Below, piece after piece: positions 40,109 through 50,766 of a stretch of DNA of 64,000 nucleotides; the first letter of the stretch is position 1; each line of letters opens with the position of its first letter. The translations under genes and the position numbers were made by a program. Under the pieces are notes generated by a model. It saw only the letters and a list, made by a program, of their open reading frames with translations. It was not told the DNA's origin and searched no databases. Source of the stretch: Austropuccinia psidii (lineage: Eukaryota > Basidiomycota > Pucciniomycetes > Pucciniales > Sphaerophragmiaceae); contig JALGQZ010000002.1 in NCBI GenBank assembly GCA_023105745.1, forward strand, positions 77,045,285 to 77,109,284. Direction: 5' to 3'.

Positions 40109-41300
40109 ATGGAAGGAGCAGCACCCTCCAAAAGAGGGGGAATGAAATCAAGAAGATCAAGATATTTCTCTGGCCTTTTGGGTGGCTACCCTGGCAAGCA
40201 TGAAGGTGCAAGAGAAAGACTAGGCGAAGCTGAAGATGAAGAGGGGGAGGAGTTTGTGGAAGAGGAAGATTCTGGGGAAACTGAAGTGGCAGATGATTTG
40301 GAAAATGCTCCAGAGGTACCCCAGGGTGCTGATCTAGCCCCTACTAATCAACCTCTTGTTTCTCAATCTGATCCAAGTCTCCTCAAGATAATGGAGCAAA
40401 TGGCTGCTATCATGGGACAACTCTCTCACGCAGCTGCCCCCACCGAAAATTCCAAAGCCCCTTAATTCAAGACTTCATCAATTAAAGCACCTGATCCTCT
40501 TGATGGTACTAAAACCCATAAATTGAGAGGATTTATCCAATCCTGTCAATTTATCTTCCATAACAATCCAGAAAATTTCTTCTCTGACAGGAATAAAGTT
40601 CTGTACTTAACTGCTTTTCTCACTGGTAGAGCTGGAAAATGGATTGAACCCTACCTTTCAAATATTTCCAATGAAGACCCTTCCTGCCTCCTCAATAATT
40701 GGAAGTCATTTGAAACACAATTATTCACTATGTTTGGTGATCCCAATGCAGTTGGGAAAGCAGAACAGGAGTTGTACAATTTGAGGATAAAGGAAAGTGG
40801 TCATGTATCCTTGTACATTTCTGATTTTAGAATTTTAATGTCAAGAATTGGAGATTGGGGAGAAAGGGCTGACATACATGTCTATAGAAGAGGACTGACA
40901 TCAAGACTTTTGGACCAGTTGGCTTCCCATGCTGGTAATTTTGATACTCTTCAAGAACTCATGGACATCACCATGGAATTAGATACCAGATACCATGAGA
41001 GACAGAAGAAGAAGGGTAGTCATCAATAAAAGAAGCCTCCTGTTACTGGATACAATTCTTTGAGCCCTTATCAAGACTCATCTTCAAAAAGGCCTCACCA
41101 TAAGAAGAACAAGAAGGGAAAGAAATTTCCATTCTCAAAGGATATGCCCCATTCTTCTCTGCTTAATAAGGACAATAAATTAATTGGTTCTGAAAAGGAG
41201 AGGAGGATCAAAGAAGGGTTATGCACTTATTGTGGTGGAAAGCACCCAATTTAAAAATGCTTCAAGAGACCTCAGAACAAGCCCAGGTAATCAAGATGCT
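40109..41300 (+). pseudogene. Family C Gag, interrupted by stops
   Basis: Start MEGAAPSKRGGMKSRRSRY. It has an acidic stretch (GEAEDEEGEEFVEEE), a stop TAA near 40463, then the Gag core (HKLRGFIQSCQFIF, GRAGKWIEPYLS, FGDPNAVGKAEQEL, YRRGLTSRLLDQL) to a stop at about 41027. A basic linker follows, then a zinc knuckle CTYCGGKHPI-stop-KC (41220-41260) broken by TAA. In an intact relative the three parts would be one protein of about 400 residues. There is no sign of the long N-terminal overlap seen in families A, B and D, so this is a different Gag lineage. Confidence 0.85.
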
Positions 41301-41340
41301 TCCCTAGCAAGCAGGGAAAAGCCTGAGTGGGAATCATGAT

Positions 41341-42093
41341 GTGTTCAACGGTTCTCACTTATCTCCTTCAATAGAAAAATTGTGCACTCTGAATACTATT
41401 GTCAAGAAATCTTTAAAGTTTCTTATTCTTTCTTCTGTCTCTGATATTTTTTCTAGTATTCTCATTTATTCTAGTGCTAAAAACTCTTTCATTGCAAAGA
41501 GTTTTGTTCTCAAGTACTCATTGACTATGTCAGAGCTCCCTGAAAAGATTCCTCTTTTCATTCTGGATTCAAATGAATCCCCTGCCCTGTTCATCACCCA
41601 TTATACCAAGTGGGTAGTTGACTTGCCTTCCTTCCCAAGCTTTGAATGGGACTTTTTTATCATATATTCACCCAAGGGAGAAGGCCTTATATTGGTCTAT
41701 TATTTCCTCTACCATTTTATTCCTATTATTGATTTGAAAGATGGATTGATAACCCATTATTCTAGTCGAAAGGATTCTAGTGGTATTGAATCTTCTGCTA
41801 GTAATTCATTGGCCACTTCTGTCAACAGTGTTGCTCTGTTTGGCAATCTGAAGACACCTCCCCTTCCTTCTTCTGTCCATATCCCTTCCATAATGCTATC
41901 TCAGTCATTACTTCAATCAAGAGATGAGGTCTTCAAAGAGATAAAAGATGTTGGAGAAGATGTTGCTATATCTTCACTTCATCTCTTTCAGGGGGATATA
42001 GACCTTCCTCCTTTATATTTTCATGCCTCCCTGGAGGAGCAGTGGGATGAGGAGGAAGAGCCAGAAGAAATTAAAGCTGTGTTGAAGGTAGTC
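41341..42093 (+). pseudogene. Family C protease region, active site lost
   Basis: Open to the insertion point of the family D element. The segment IYSSAKNSFI stands where a retropepsin DSGA motif is expected, and the catalytic aspartate is absent. The frame then reads LPEKIPLFILDSNESPALF, a spacer, and an acidic stretch (EEQWDEEEEPEE) leading into the reverse transcriptase half, which resumes at 52798. The last bases, 42089-42093 (tagtc), are the target duplication. Confidence 0.75.
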
Positions 42094-43363
42094 TGTGAGC
42101 CTTTGAGATATGACCACATATCCAATAAGGTCACAAAAAAGATTAATAATAATTATACCTTTAATATAATTATATTAAAATTAATTAGAATAATTATACA
42201 CTAAAAATAATTACTCAAATATACAAAAAATACCATAAATTGGTACTAAAATTGGTTTAACTTAAAAACCAATGAATGAACATGTGAAATAAATTATACC
42301 ATTGGATTCACCATGGAAAAATACACATACACCACTTTTATGGCATATCTGTAAAGTCAATATTTAAGGAATTATAAGGTATAATACCTTATAAAAATCA
42401 TAAAACCTTATTTATCTCAGAAGCTAATGAAACAACATGTAAAATAAATTGTACCAGTGGATTCCCCACAAAAATCCACATATAAAACAATTAATAAGCT
42501 AATTCCCAAAATCAATACTTAAGGAATTATCCTGAATATATGCACTTTTTTGGTCAATGCATATATTCAGTGATCATAGCTAATATCTTCTAAAATATAC
42601 ATGATAGAATGATGAACCAAAAATAAAGTTACCACGTAATTACTGTAAGAACACAGATATGAACTTTATTTTACAAGTTATAAACAAGGTTAAAACCTAT
42701 GATGAAATATTGATAAAAATCAACAGAGCTGTTGACCACTTTGTTGTGAAAGTGCTCCAAACTTAAAAAAAAGTACACAGTTGGATTATACTAGTTCATT
42801 CGTGAAGAATGATGTAGTTTTTATTATTAAATTAAGGGTATAACCCCCTGAAATCAAGGTTTGAAGTTTAAAATATTGAATTTCGACAGAAAAGATGAGT
42901 TACAAGAAAAATCATCAAAATTAGAGTTTTGATGATGTAATGAAAAGCTCTTGGCAGCATAATGAGGTTATGTCAGGCTATCAGAATTCACTCTCTGAAT
43001 TGCTGTAGCGTGAAAACTTTAAAAGTTATTGAGGATCAAAGTTTGAGCTTAAATTGAGCTGTTATGATCACATACTGTAACCTTAAATTAAGTTTAACAG
43101 TCTTAAGAGTGATAAAATTGGTGAATACTATTAGTTTATGATTAAAACTAATAAAATCCACGAAATTTGGGGTTCTGCCAAGCCTCTGATGTCATCACAC
43201 TTAGAGTTATAGTGATAACTCTAAATAATGGTGCAATAATGATGTAATATGGTTTGATCATGATGTAATCACCCTCAAACCTTAAAATATTGATCAATTC
43301 CAGTGGATATGATCAGTACACGTCTACTAGAAGCCTGTTGGACTCTAGGAGGGAGGTATTTAC

Positions 43364-43372
43364 TATAAATAG
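43364..43372 (+). promoter_or_regulatory. TATA box in family D LTR
   Basis: TATAAATAG, also at 52037-52045 in the 3' LTR and in the older solo LTR (19930-19938, minus strand), in a conserved block ggtatttactataaatagag. Transcription probably starts some 30 bp downstream, which would place the R region and a splice donor near 43434 in the leader. Confidence 0.6.
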
Positions 43373-43850
43373 AGCTCTTTTTACTCTGTTTTCCCCTCAG
43401 ACGCATCAAAAACATTAAATCAATTAAATAAAAGGTAATTTCTTTATTCTTTAAATATAAAACTCTTATATTCTTAAAGACCAAAGACCATCTTGTTATT
43501 AATCACCTTTTTTACGTGATTAAATCAATTCTTTAATTGTTTTTGCTATAAATCTCTCTAAAAAGCTCATTTCCACGTAAAATCAAGAAATTTAGTAAAT
43601 TCTCTTTATTTTTATTGTAAATACAATTTGAAAAGGTTGTATTATATTCTTTTGGCGTAAAATAACTCAAAATTATTATCTTAAGTGTTAAAAGTAGGTT
43701 ATTTCATCTTATTATAATAATTTCTCTCTTATTATTACTCATAATAATTCTTATTTAATATAAATAGTATTTATATTAATTTATAACTTTAATATTAGTA
43801 ATATTATTGTTATTAATTGTTTTTTATTTATAAAAAACAATTTTTTACGC

Positions 43851-43880
43851 CTTTATTATTTGTTGGTAACAATAATAAAG
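43851..43880 (+). other. Conserved stem-loop near LTR 3' end (family D)
   Basis: CTTTATTATT ... AATAATAAAG with loop TGTTGGTAAC, 10-bp perfect stem. The same hairpin is at 52524-52553. Families A and B have a hairpin with the same TTATTGTT/AACAATAA core in the equivalent place (60764-60786; 14008-14041). Confidence 0.6.
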
Positions 43881-44121
43881 AGCTTTATAATATATTAATT
43901 ATTTTATATTAATATATTATTTATAATATTATATTTTTATATAATATTAATTATATTATTATATTTATTTAATAATATAATAATTTTACGCCATAATAAT
44001 AATATTTCTTTATTATTATTATTATTTTAATCTTATTTATTCATTTTATAAGGACATTCAGAGTACAATAAGTAATAAATTAGTAATTTTTACTTATTGT
44101 TTCATAGTCAAACCTTACATT

Positions 44122-44139
44122 TGGGGGCCTGGCCGGGAT
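44122..44139 (+). other. Primer binding site (family D)
   Basis: TGGGGGCCTGGCCGGGAT, two bases after the LTR. Its complement folds as the 3' half of a tRNA (acceptor strand, T stem, CCA), so reverse transcription is probably tRNA-primed. The tRNA was not identified. Confidence 0.85.
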
Positions 44140-44625
44140 ATTTACTTAAAAGACCTTTAAAAAGATTCTATTTGGGTTTATCCAATAATAAATTATATTT
44201 ATAATCATAAAATTATATAATAATTTTATATTTTATTGATTTTAAAAGCTATTGAGGCATTTGGAAAGCAATTGTACTGTCTTACACGTGGTTTTTCACA
44301 TCCTTAGACTTGCAAGAACTTTCTTTGAGTGACTCTAGTGATTAAAAAAGATAATTTATAAATTAAAAATAATTTTTATTATAATTTAATTTTATAAGAA
44401 TCATATTCATTTTTTATTTTATTCTTTAAAAATAAAAATATACATAAAAAATATTAAAAAATATTAAAAACCAATAAAAAAAGCTATTTTTATTCATTTT
44501 TATTCATTTCTTTATTTATTTCATTTTTTTTAAGATATAAAAGCAATTTCTACGTGGAAAATTGCCATATCTTGCCAAAAATAACACTTCTTATAAAAAG
44601 ACTTATATTTATTTGTCTTTTTTAG

Positions 44626-45543
44626 TGTTTGAAGATAACCCAACAGAAGACAACCAAGCTACTGTTGAGAGATTGGTGGAAGAAACTTGTCAAAGTTCTC
44701 CTACACCAGTTATCACCAAAAGAAAGAAAGCTAAGAAATTAGACTTTCCAGGGCCCACCATTCAAGACTCTGAAGGTGAGCACCTCTTTTTAAATTGCAA
44801 TAAAAGAATTTTATTCTAAAATACTTTTATTTTTTCTTATTCTTTAATTATGACTACCAGAAGAGGTTCCCAATACTCCATCCAATCAGATGGAGCTGGA
44901 CTCAGAAGTAGAATTGATCCCTCAAAAGGGAAAAGAAAGGGCAATATCCCCAGTGGAACAGAATCCACACAAGGAAGTGCCTTATCCCAAAGGCAAGTCC
45001 CAGAAATGCCCATGATATCTGAGCCTGAATTGGAACTAAGTATGAGTAACTCAAACAGGTACAAATCACATTCAGAGGGCTCAGATAGACATCTACATGA
45101 GCCAGTACAAGCAGTATTACACAGTATACAAGGACAAAGACTGGGAAATGCTGCCTCAAATACACCAAGGAGTGATGAACTCCTGGCACATCCTGAAAAA
45201 GTTCCTCAAAGAGGAGGAGATAGTGAAATACTCCAATGGATGGAATCCACTGTCATCCAAACCTCAAATCAAAAAAATCAAGGATTATCATGCCAAAAAG
45301 AGGGAGGCAACCAAGGAAGAAGCCCCAGTAGCTTCTACCAGCAAGCCTCAAGTCAACCCACTTCCCCAAGAAGGGAAGAAGAACAAGAAAAAGCATTGGA
45401 GGAAACCATATTCCCCAAGCTACAGAATCCCAAGAATCCAAAAGGATGCCATGGACAATGTCTTCAACATGGCCAGAACCTTGATGGAATTCAAGGACAA
45501 GGAAGAGCAAAGAATGAGACAACCTCATTTCCCAAAGAAATAA
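44626..45543 (+). CDS. Spliced overlapping protein ORF-S (family D)
   Basis: Exon 44626-44775, intron 44776-44860 (85 bp, GTGAGC...CTACCAG), exon 44861-44992, intron 44993-45058 (66 bp, GC-AG type: GCAAGT...AAACAG), exon 45059-45543. All junctions keep phase 1; the product is about 255 residues. The second intron removes stops TGA (about 45012), TAA and TGA in this frame. Conserved with family [10 protein letters not shown] at the same distance from the first junction; K-x-x-N-H-x-Q-x-A across the second junction; then [20 protein letters not shown], a basic linker, [20 protein letters not shown], ending FPKK. Gag-Pol's ATG (44850) is inside the first intron. In 45448-45507, six of the seven differences from family B are silent in this frame and replace residues in Gag-Pol. 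The leader exon and start codon are unknown. Confidence 0.82.
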
Positions 45544-48500
45544 CCTTGTCCAAAGATGTTGTAAATACTTTAACAGAAATTAAAAATAGTATATTACCTC
45601 TAAAAGAAATTAAAGACAGTTTATTATCACTACAAGAAATAAATAACAATTTATCTTCTTTAACAAAAATTGTTGTGCAAAACAAGAAAGAAATTGACAA
45701 CATTAAGTTTATTGTTGAAAATAATAAACCAAAGAATTTAATTGACAATACTAAAAAATTAATACAAGGACAACAAGAATTGTATAGATACATAAAAGAT
45801 ATCAAAGATAAAACTTTGACAATCAATTATGATGTGAGTATTGACAATCTTACAGAAAAATTAAATAAATTAAGTATTTCTGTAGAAAAATTTGAAGAAA
45901 AGACTTCATCACACCAAAAACTACTTTTGGACCATGTGGAAAAAAGTGATGAAGCAAGAATGCATCTGAAAGATGATATTCAAAGTGAAATAAGGCTTAT
46001 TACAGAAAAAATGGATAAAATTAATGAGGCTAACTTAAATATGCCAAAGTTATCAACACCATTTTCTCATATAAGAAGCCCTGTTAAAACAAAAGAGGAA
46101 TTGTCAAATCCTTTCATAACAGACTTGAGTCATCAAGACAACAACCAAGTCTTAATGAAAGAAGCACCTCAATTGAAGGAATGGCCAACATTCACAGGAG
46201 AAGGTGAATATGACCACATGTCATTTATTAAAACAATTGACATGTTACAAGAAGACTATGCCATACCAGATGAATTAATCACTGCAAGATTACATTCATT
46301 GTTTGAGAAATCTGCAAAAAGATGGTATTATGGCATAAGACAAACAAATGGTAAAAATACCTGGTCTTGGTGGAAACAAGAAATAATCACCAAGTGGGCA
46401 AATGATGCCTGGAGGTATAAGATAGAAAATGCATTTGAAAGCTCTTTCTTTGACCCAGAGAAAGATAAACCTTTAACTTGGTTCTTAAAACAAGTTGAAA
46501 GGCTTAATGCACTGTACCCAGAAATGTCACAGAAGATGGTGCACATGAAAATACTTAAAAAATGTGGAGGGGAACTAGAACATGCCCTAAGAAGCAGGTG
46601 TATAGAACCATGCTCCACAGAAGAGTATATAAATGCACTAGAAGATATAGTGACAAGAACAAAAATTGGCAGGACTTGGAAAAAATTGGACATTAAAAGC
46701 CCAAATAAACCATTTATCAAGAAAGATAAATCAAAAGAATCCTTTAAACGCAATACATCCAACAATAATGAGCAAAGAAAATGCCATAAATGTGGAGGTA
46801 TTGGACACTTAGCCAATAATTGCCTTAAAAAAGCAAAGATTAATGAAATTGTGGAAACAGAAAACCACAATGACAAAGAAGAGGAATCTGACTCTGAAAA
46901 AGAGACAGAAGAGTCAGAGAGCTCTGAAAGTGATGAAATCAATATAATTAATGCACAAATTAATAATATTGATATAATTTATGAAGTACTGGATGTTAAC
47001 TCAAACTTGCCACAAGTTGGAACATCTGACACAAATCTGACAAACATACAAGATGCCAAAATGTATAGAACCAAACCTGCAAGAGGAATGGGATATACAG
47101 CTGGAAAATCAAGTATTAGTATTGTTATGGTTGATAACCAAGAAGGAAAGGTTAACTTGGATACAGGAGCATATTGCACTTGTGTTGGCAAAAGTTATTT
47201 AAAAACCATTGTCCCAGACTGGCAAGAAAAACTTATGCCAATACAAGGTGTCAAATTTAGTAGTGCAAGTGAGAGCATGAAGCCCCTTGGAATAATTGAT
47301 TTAACACTAATTTTCCCTCATCCCTCACAATGTGTCAGAATCAAAGTAGAGTTTGTAGTAATGGACAACTGTACTAGTAATCATTTCATACTTGGAAATG
47401 ACTACTTATCAATCTATGGTATAGATATCTCCAACCAAAAGGATAGATATTTTACCATAGGAGATAATAAAAGACAAAAGTTTGGATTCTTAAATAACAA
47501 AAACCAAATCACAGTTATTAAGAATGAGGAAAAAATTCCAGAAAAAGAACTTTTTATATCTGAACAACTCAAAGAGGCAGAATTCAATCAAGAATTAACA
47601 GAAAAAATGAAAGAAAAATTGATTGACCTCTTATTTAAGTATAAAAATGCCTTTGCAACTGACAAAGAGCCACTAGGTTCCATAATTGGACATGAAGTGA
47701 ATATAATTCTTAATGTAGAAAAACCTTACCCACCTTTATTAAGAAGACCTGCTTATCCAGCCAGTCGAAGAGCTAGAGAAGCCCTAGAGGTGCACATTAA
47801 AGAATTAATGGACCTTGGAGTATTAAGAAAGGTTGGACATAATGAGCAAGTAGAAGTTACTACACCTGTCATTATAACTTGGCATAATGGAAAATCAAGG
47901 ATGGTAGGAGACTTCAGAGCCCTGAATACCTATACCATTCCAGACAGATATCCAATACCCAGAATCCATGAGACATTGACCCAATTGTCACAAGCTAAGT
48001 TCATCACAGCTATGGATGCTCTTAAGGGTTTTCATCAAAATGTCTTAACAGACAATGCCAAGAAACTACTAAGAATAATAGTCCATTGTGGAATTTTTGA
48101 ATACTTAAGAATGCCATTTGGGATAAAAAATGCACCTTCCCATTATCAAAGAATGATGAATACCATATTTCCTGAGGAATTATCAGAAGGATGGTTAATA
48201 ATCTACATTGATGATATCATAGTTTGCTCAGAAACTTGGGAAAATCACCTGACAAGACTAGAAAGGGTACTACAGAAAATAGTCCAAGTAAATATGAAAA
48301 TTTCATTGAAAAAGTGTCATTTTGCATATAGTGAATTAAAAGCCCTAGGACATGTAGTATCTGGACTTAGTCTAGGCATAGACAAAAATAAAGTAGCAGC
48401 AGTACTACTTAAACCAATGCCTCAAACTAAAAAAGAAATGCAATCATTTCTAGGATTTGCTGGTTACTATAGACAGCATATAAAGGACTTTGCAAAGATT

Positions 48501-50648
48501 GCTAAATCCTTGTATAAACTATGTGACCAACAAACAGTCTATGAGATGACAGAAGAAAGAGTCAAGGCATATGAAGAATTAAAAAATTCTTTAACAAATG
48601 CCCCATTTGTTCTAATGCCAGATTGGAAACTACCTTTCAAACTGTACATTGATGCTTGTGGAGAAGGACTAGGTGCTGCACTTCACCAAACACAAATTAT
48701 CAATGATAAACCAGTGGAAGGACCAATTTGTTTCATTTCAAGGCAGATAAAGCCAACAGAAGCAAGGTATGGAGCAAGCCAAATGGAATGCTTATGCCTA
48801 GTGTGGGCTTTAGAAAAGCTGCATTATTATTTGGATGGCACAGTATTTGATGTAATCACAGACTGTAATGCTGTGAAATCACTATTAAATATGAAGACTC
48901 CAAATAGACATATGCTGAGATGGCAAATTGCTATCCAAGAATATAGGGGAAATATGACTATTGTTCATAAATCTGGAAATATTCATAAAAATGCAGATGG
49001 TCTTAGCAGATGGGCTCTAGCAAATACCCCTGACAATCCAGCATGGGTACCACAAGAAGAGCACCATATAGAAGGAATATGTGTTACAGACATTGGCACA
49101 GAATTCTTTAACCAAGTTAAAGAAAGCTATAAGACAGACAAAAATTGCCATATCTTAAGCCAACTTCTAATGAAAGACTGCAAAGATCCATCACTTTCAT
49201 CAAAACTAGATGAAATATGGAAAAAAGCATATGATGAAGGAAGATTTCACCTCCTTGATGGAATCCTTTACCATAGAACAAAACACACATGTGTTATGGC
49301 CTTAACAGACAGAACACTAATAAACACTATTTTACATGAGTGTCATGATAGTGTTGCATCTGGACATCTCTCAGAAGATAGGACACTAGAGAGGGTGAAA
49401 ACCTGCTCTTGGTGGCCAAATTGGAAAAAAGATGTTGCAGAGTACTGCCAAACCTGTGACAGATGTCAAAAAGCCAACAGAGCCACAGGAAAGAAATTTG
49501 GAATGATGATCCAAATCCAAGAACCAAAATCCCCATGGGAAATAGTTCATATGGATTGGGTAACAGGTTTACCTCCAGGAGGAGACAGGAGTTATAATGC
49601 ATGCCTAGTCTTAGTTGACAGGTACAGTAAAACTCCCATGTTCCTACCATGTCATAAAGATGACACAGCTATGGATACAGCCATAATGATATGGAATAAA
49701 GTCATTAGCCACACAGGCTTATTCCAAAATATTATAAGTGACAGAGACCCAAAGTTCACTTCAGCATTATGGACAAACCTCCATAACTTGTTTGGGACAA
49801 AGTTATCATTCTCAACAGCTTATCATCCTCAAAATGATGGTCTAGCAGAAAGAATGATACAAACCCTAGAGGATATGATCAGAAGATTCTGTGCTTATGG
49901 GCTAGAATTCAAAGATTCTGATGGTTTTACCCATGATTGGTGTACACTAATACCAGCACTTGAACTGGCATATAAGACATCAATCCATTCTTCTACTGGC
50001 AAAACACCAGCAATGCTAGAGAAAGGTTGGAATCCAAGACTTCCTTATGATACCCTCAAAAAGGACTTAGTGGATATACATCCAACAGCAAGCAGTTTCA
50101 AGATAATGCTTGACAAAGCAAGACACCATGCAAACAGATGCATGCAAGATTCTTTTAAATATGCAAAAGAAAGATGGGATAAAAGTCATAAGCCACCTGA
50201 CTTCAAAATAGGGGACTTGGTTTTAGTATCAACCCTTAATTTCAATAACATAAAAGGCCCAAAGAAATTGAAAGATTCCTTTGCAGGACCATTTATGATA
50301 AAAGCACTTCATGGACCCAATGCTGTGCAATTAGAACTCACAGGTGAACTACTGAACAAACACCCAACTTTCCCTGTAAGTCTGATAAAACCTTACAGTT
50401 CAAGTGACAAGGAATTATTTCCACTAAGAAATAAACCCCCACTTGAAATTCCCCCCTTGGAGGAAGGAGAGGAAAAGAGAATAGTAAAAGTTCTTAAAGA
50501 AAGAAGGACAAGAAACAAAAAAGAAAGGGAATACCTTGTAAGGTATAGAAATCCAACTCAAGAAGATGAATGGCTACTTGAGAAAGATATAACAAATGCT
50601 GATAAATTACTAAGAAGGTTCAGACATGAAAGAAAACCTGAAAAATAA
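44850..50648 (+). CDS. Gag-Pol polyprotein with chromodomain, intact, 1932 aa (family D)
   Basis: Starts [13 protein letters not shown]. Residues 1-230 overlap ORF-S; a long coiled-coil region follows (about 230-400); the Gag core ([46 protein letters not shown]) is about 430-620; the zinc knuckle has C645, C648, H653, C658. The protease motif is D771-T-G. Reverse transcriptase has YIDD beginning at Y1119. RNase H and an HHCC finger precede integrase D1569, D1631, E1667. A chromodomain-like end ([16 protein letters not shown]) closes the protein, which ends FRHERKPEK. It is close to family B in Pol and much less alike in the first 250 residues. CpG is nearly absent; arginines are almost all AGA/AGG. 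Confidence 0.95.
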   Translation: MTTRRGSQYSIQSDGAGLRSRIDPSKGKRKGNIPSGTESTQGSALSQRQVPEMPMISEPELELSMSNSNRYKSHSEGSDRHLHEPVQAVLHSIQGQRLGNAASNTPRSDELLAHPEKVPQRGGDSEILQWMESTVIQTSNQKNQGLSCQKEGGNQGRSPSSFYQQASSQPTSPRREEEQEKALEETIFPKLQNPKNPKGCHGQCLQHGQNLDGIQGQGRAKNETTSFPKEITLSKDVVNTLTEIKNSILPLKEIKDSLLSLQEINNNLSSLTKIVVQNKKEIDNIKFIVENNKPKNLIDNTKKLIQGQQELYRYIKDIKDKTLTINYDVSIDNLTEKLNKLSISVEKFEEKTSSHQKLLLDHVEKSDEARMHLKDDIQSEIRLITEKMDKINEANLNMPKLSTPFSHIRSPVKTKEELSNPFITDLSHQDNNQVLMKEAPQLKEWPTFTGEGEYDHMSFIKTIDMLQEDYAIPDELITARLHSLFEKSAKRWYYGIRQTNGKNTWSWWKQEIITKWANDAWRYKIENAFESSFFDPEKDKPLTWFLKQVERLNALYPEMSQKMVHMKILKKCGGELEHALRSRCIEPCSTEEYINALEDIVTRTKIGRTWKKLDIKSPNKPFIKKDKSKESFKRNTSNNNEQRKCHKCGGIGHLANNCLKKAKINEIVETENHNDKEEESDSEKETEESESSESDEINIINAQINNIDIIYEVLDVNSNLPQVGTSDTNLTNIQDAKMYRTKPARGMGYTAGKSSISIVMVDNQEGKVNLDTGAYCTCVGKSYLKTIVPDWQEKLMPIQGVKFSSASESMKPLGIIDLTLIFPHPSQCVRIKVEFVVMDNCTSNHFILGNDYLSIYGIDISNQKDRYFTIGDNKRQKFGFLNNKNQITVIKNEEKIPEKELFISEQLKEAEFNQELTEKMKEKLIDLLFKYKNAFATDKEPLGSIIGHEVNIILNVEKPYPPLLRRPAYPASRRAREALEVHIKELMDLGVLRKVGHNEQVEVTTPVIITWHNGKSRMVGDFRALNTYTIPDRYPIPRIHETLTQLSQAKFITAMDALKGFHQNVLTDNAKKLLRIIVHCGIFEYLRMPFGIKNAPSHYQRMMNTIFPEELSEGWLIIYIDDIIVCSETWENHLTRLERVLQKIVQVNMKISLKKCHFAYSELKALGHVVSGLSLGIDKNKVAAVLLKPMPQTKKEMQSFLGFAGYYRQHIKDFAKIAKSLYKLCDQQTVYEMTEERVKAYEELKNSLTNAPFVLMPDWKLPFKLYIDACGEGLGAALHQTQIINDKPVEGPICFISRQIKPTEARYGASQMECLCLVWALEKLHYYLDGTVFDVITDCNAVKSLLNMKTPNRHMLRWQIAIQEYRGNMTIVHKSGNIHKNADGLSRWALANTPDNPAWVPQEEHHIEGICVTDIGTEFFNQVKESYKTDKNCHILSQLLMKDCKDPSLSSKLDEIWKKAYDEGRFHLLDGILYHRTKHTCVMALTDRTLINTILHECHDSVASGHLSEDRTLERVKTCSWWPNWKKDVAEYCQTCDRCQKANRATGKKFGMMIQIQEPKSPWEIVHMDWVTGLPPGGDRSYNACLVLVDRYSKTPMFLPCHKDDTAMDTAIMIWNKVISHTGLFQNIISDRDPKFTSALWTNLHNLFGTKLSFSTAYHPQNDGLAERMIQTLEDMIRRFCAYGLEFKDSDGFTHDWCTLIPALELAYKTSIHSSTGKTPAMLEKGWNPRLPYDTLKKDLVDIHPTASSFKIMLDKARHHANRCMQDSFKYAKERWDKSHKPPDFKIGDLVLVSTLNFNNIKGPKKLKDSFAGPFMIKALHGPNAVQLELTGELLNKHPTFPVSLIKPYSSSDKELFPLRNKPPLEIPPLEEGEEKRIVKVLKERRTRNKKEREYLVRYRNPTQEDEWLLEKDITNADKLLRRFRHERKPEK

Positions 50649-50754
50649 AAAGTTAAGCATTATTGAGCTTCAAGACTAACAAAAGTCTATTGAAGAGGTA
50701 GGACAGTGGATGATACCCTAATCACATATATCAGATTGTGGTACAATCTTTTTT

Positions 50755-50766
50755 GGTGGTAGGGAA
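50755..50766 (+). other. Polypurine tract of family D element
   Basis: GGTGGTAGGGAA after a T run, directly before the 3' LTR, identical to the tract of family B. Confidence 0.8.

Larger units (their letters stand above)
42094..44119 (+). repeat. 5' LTR of family D element (2026 bp)
   Basis: TGTGAGCCTTTGAGATATGACC ... TCAAACCTTACA. It has a TATA box at 43364-43372, a possible splice donor AAAAG|GTAATT at about 43434, isolated ACGCC/ACGTG words in AT-rich DNA, and a conserved stem-loop at 43851-43880. Confidence 0.95.

Noticed and set aside
43275..43484. 69-codon minus-strand frame repeated at 51948-52157
   Set aside because: Inside the family D LTR over the TATA box region; a chance frame duplicated with the LTR.
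45543..45560. Minus-one ribosomal frameshift from ORF-S into Gag-Pol (TTTCCCA slippery-like heptamer near the ORF-S end in family D)
   Set aside because: The heptamer is absent from families A and B at the same place, and Gag-Pol has its own conserved start codon; splicing explains the layout better. It is not excluded for family D alone.
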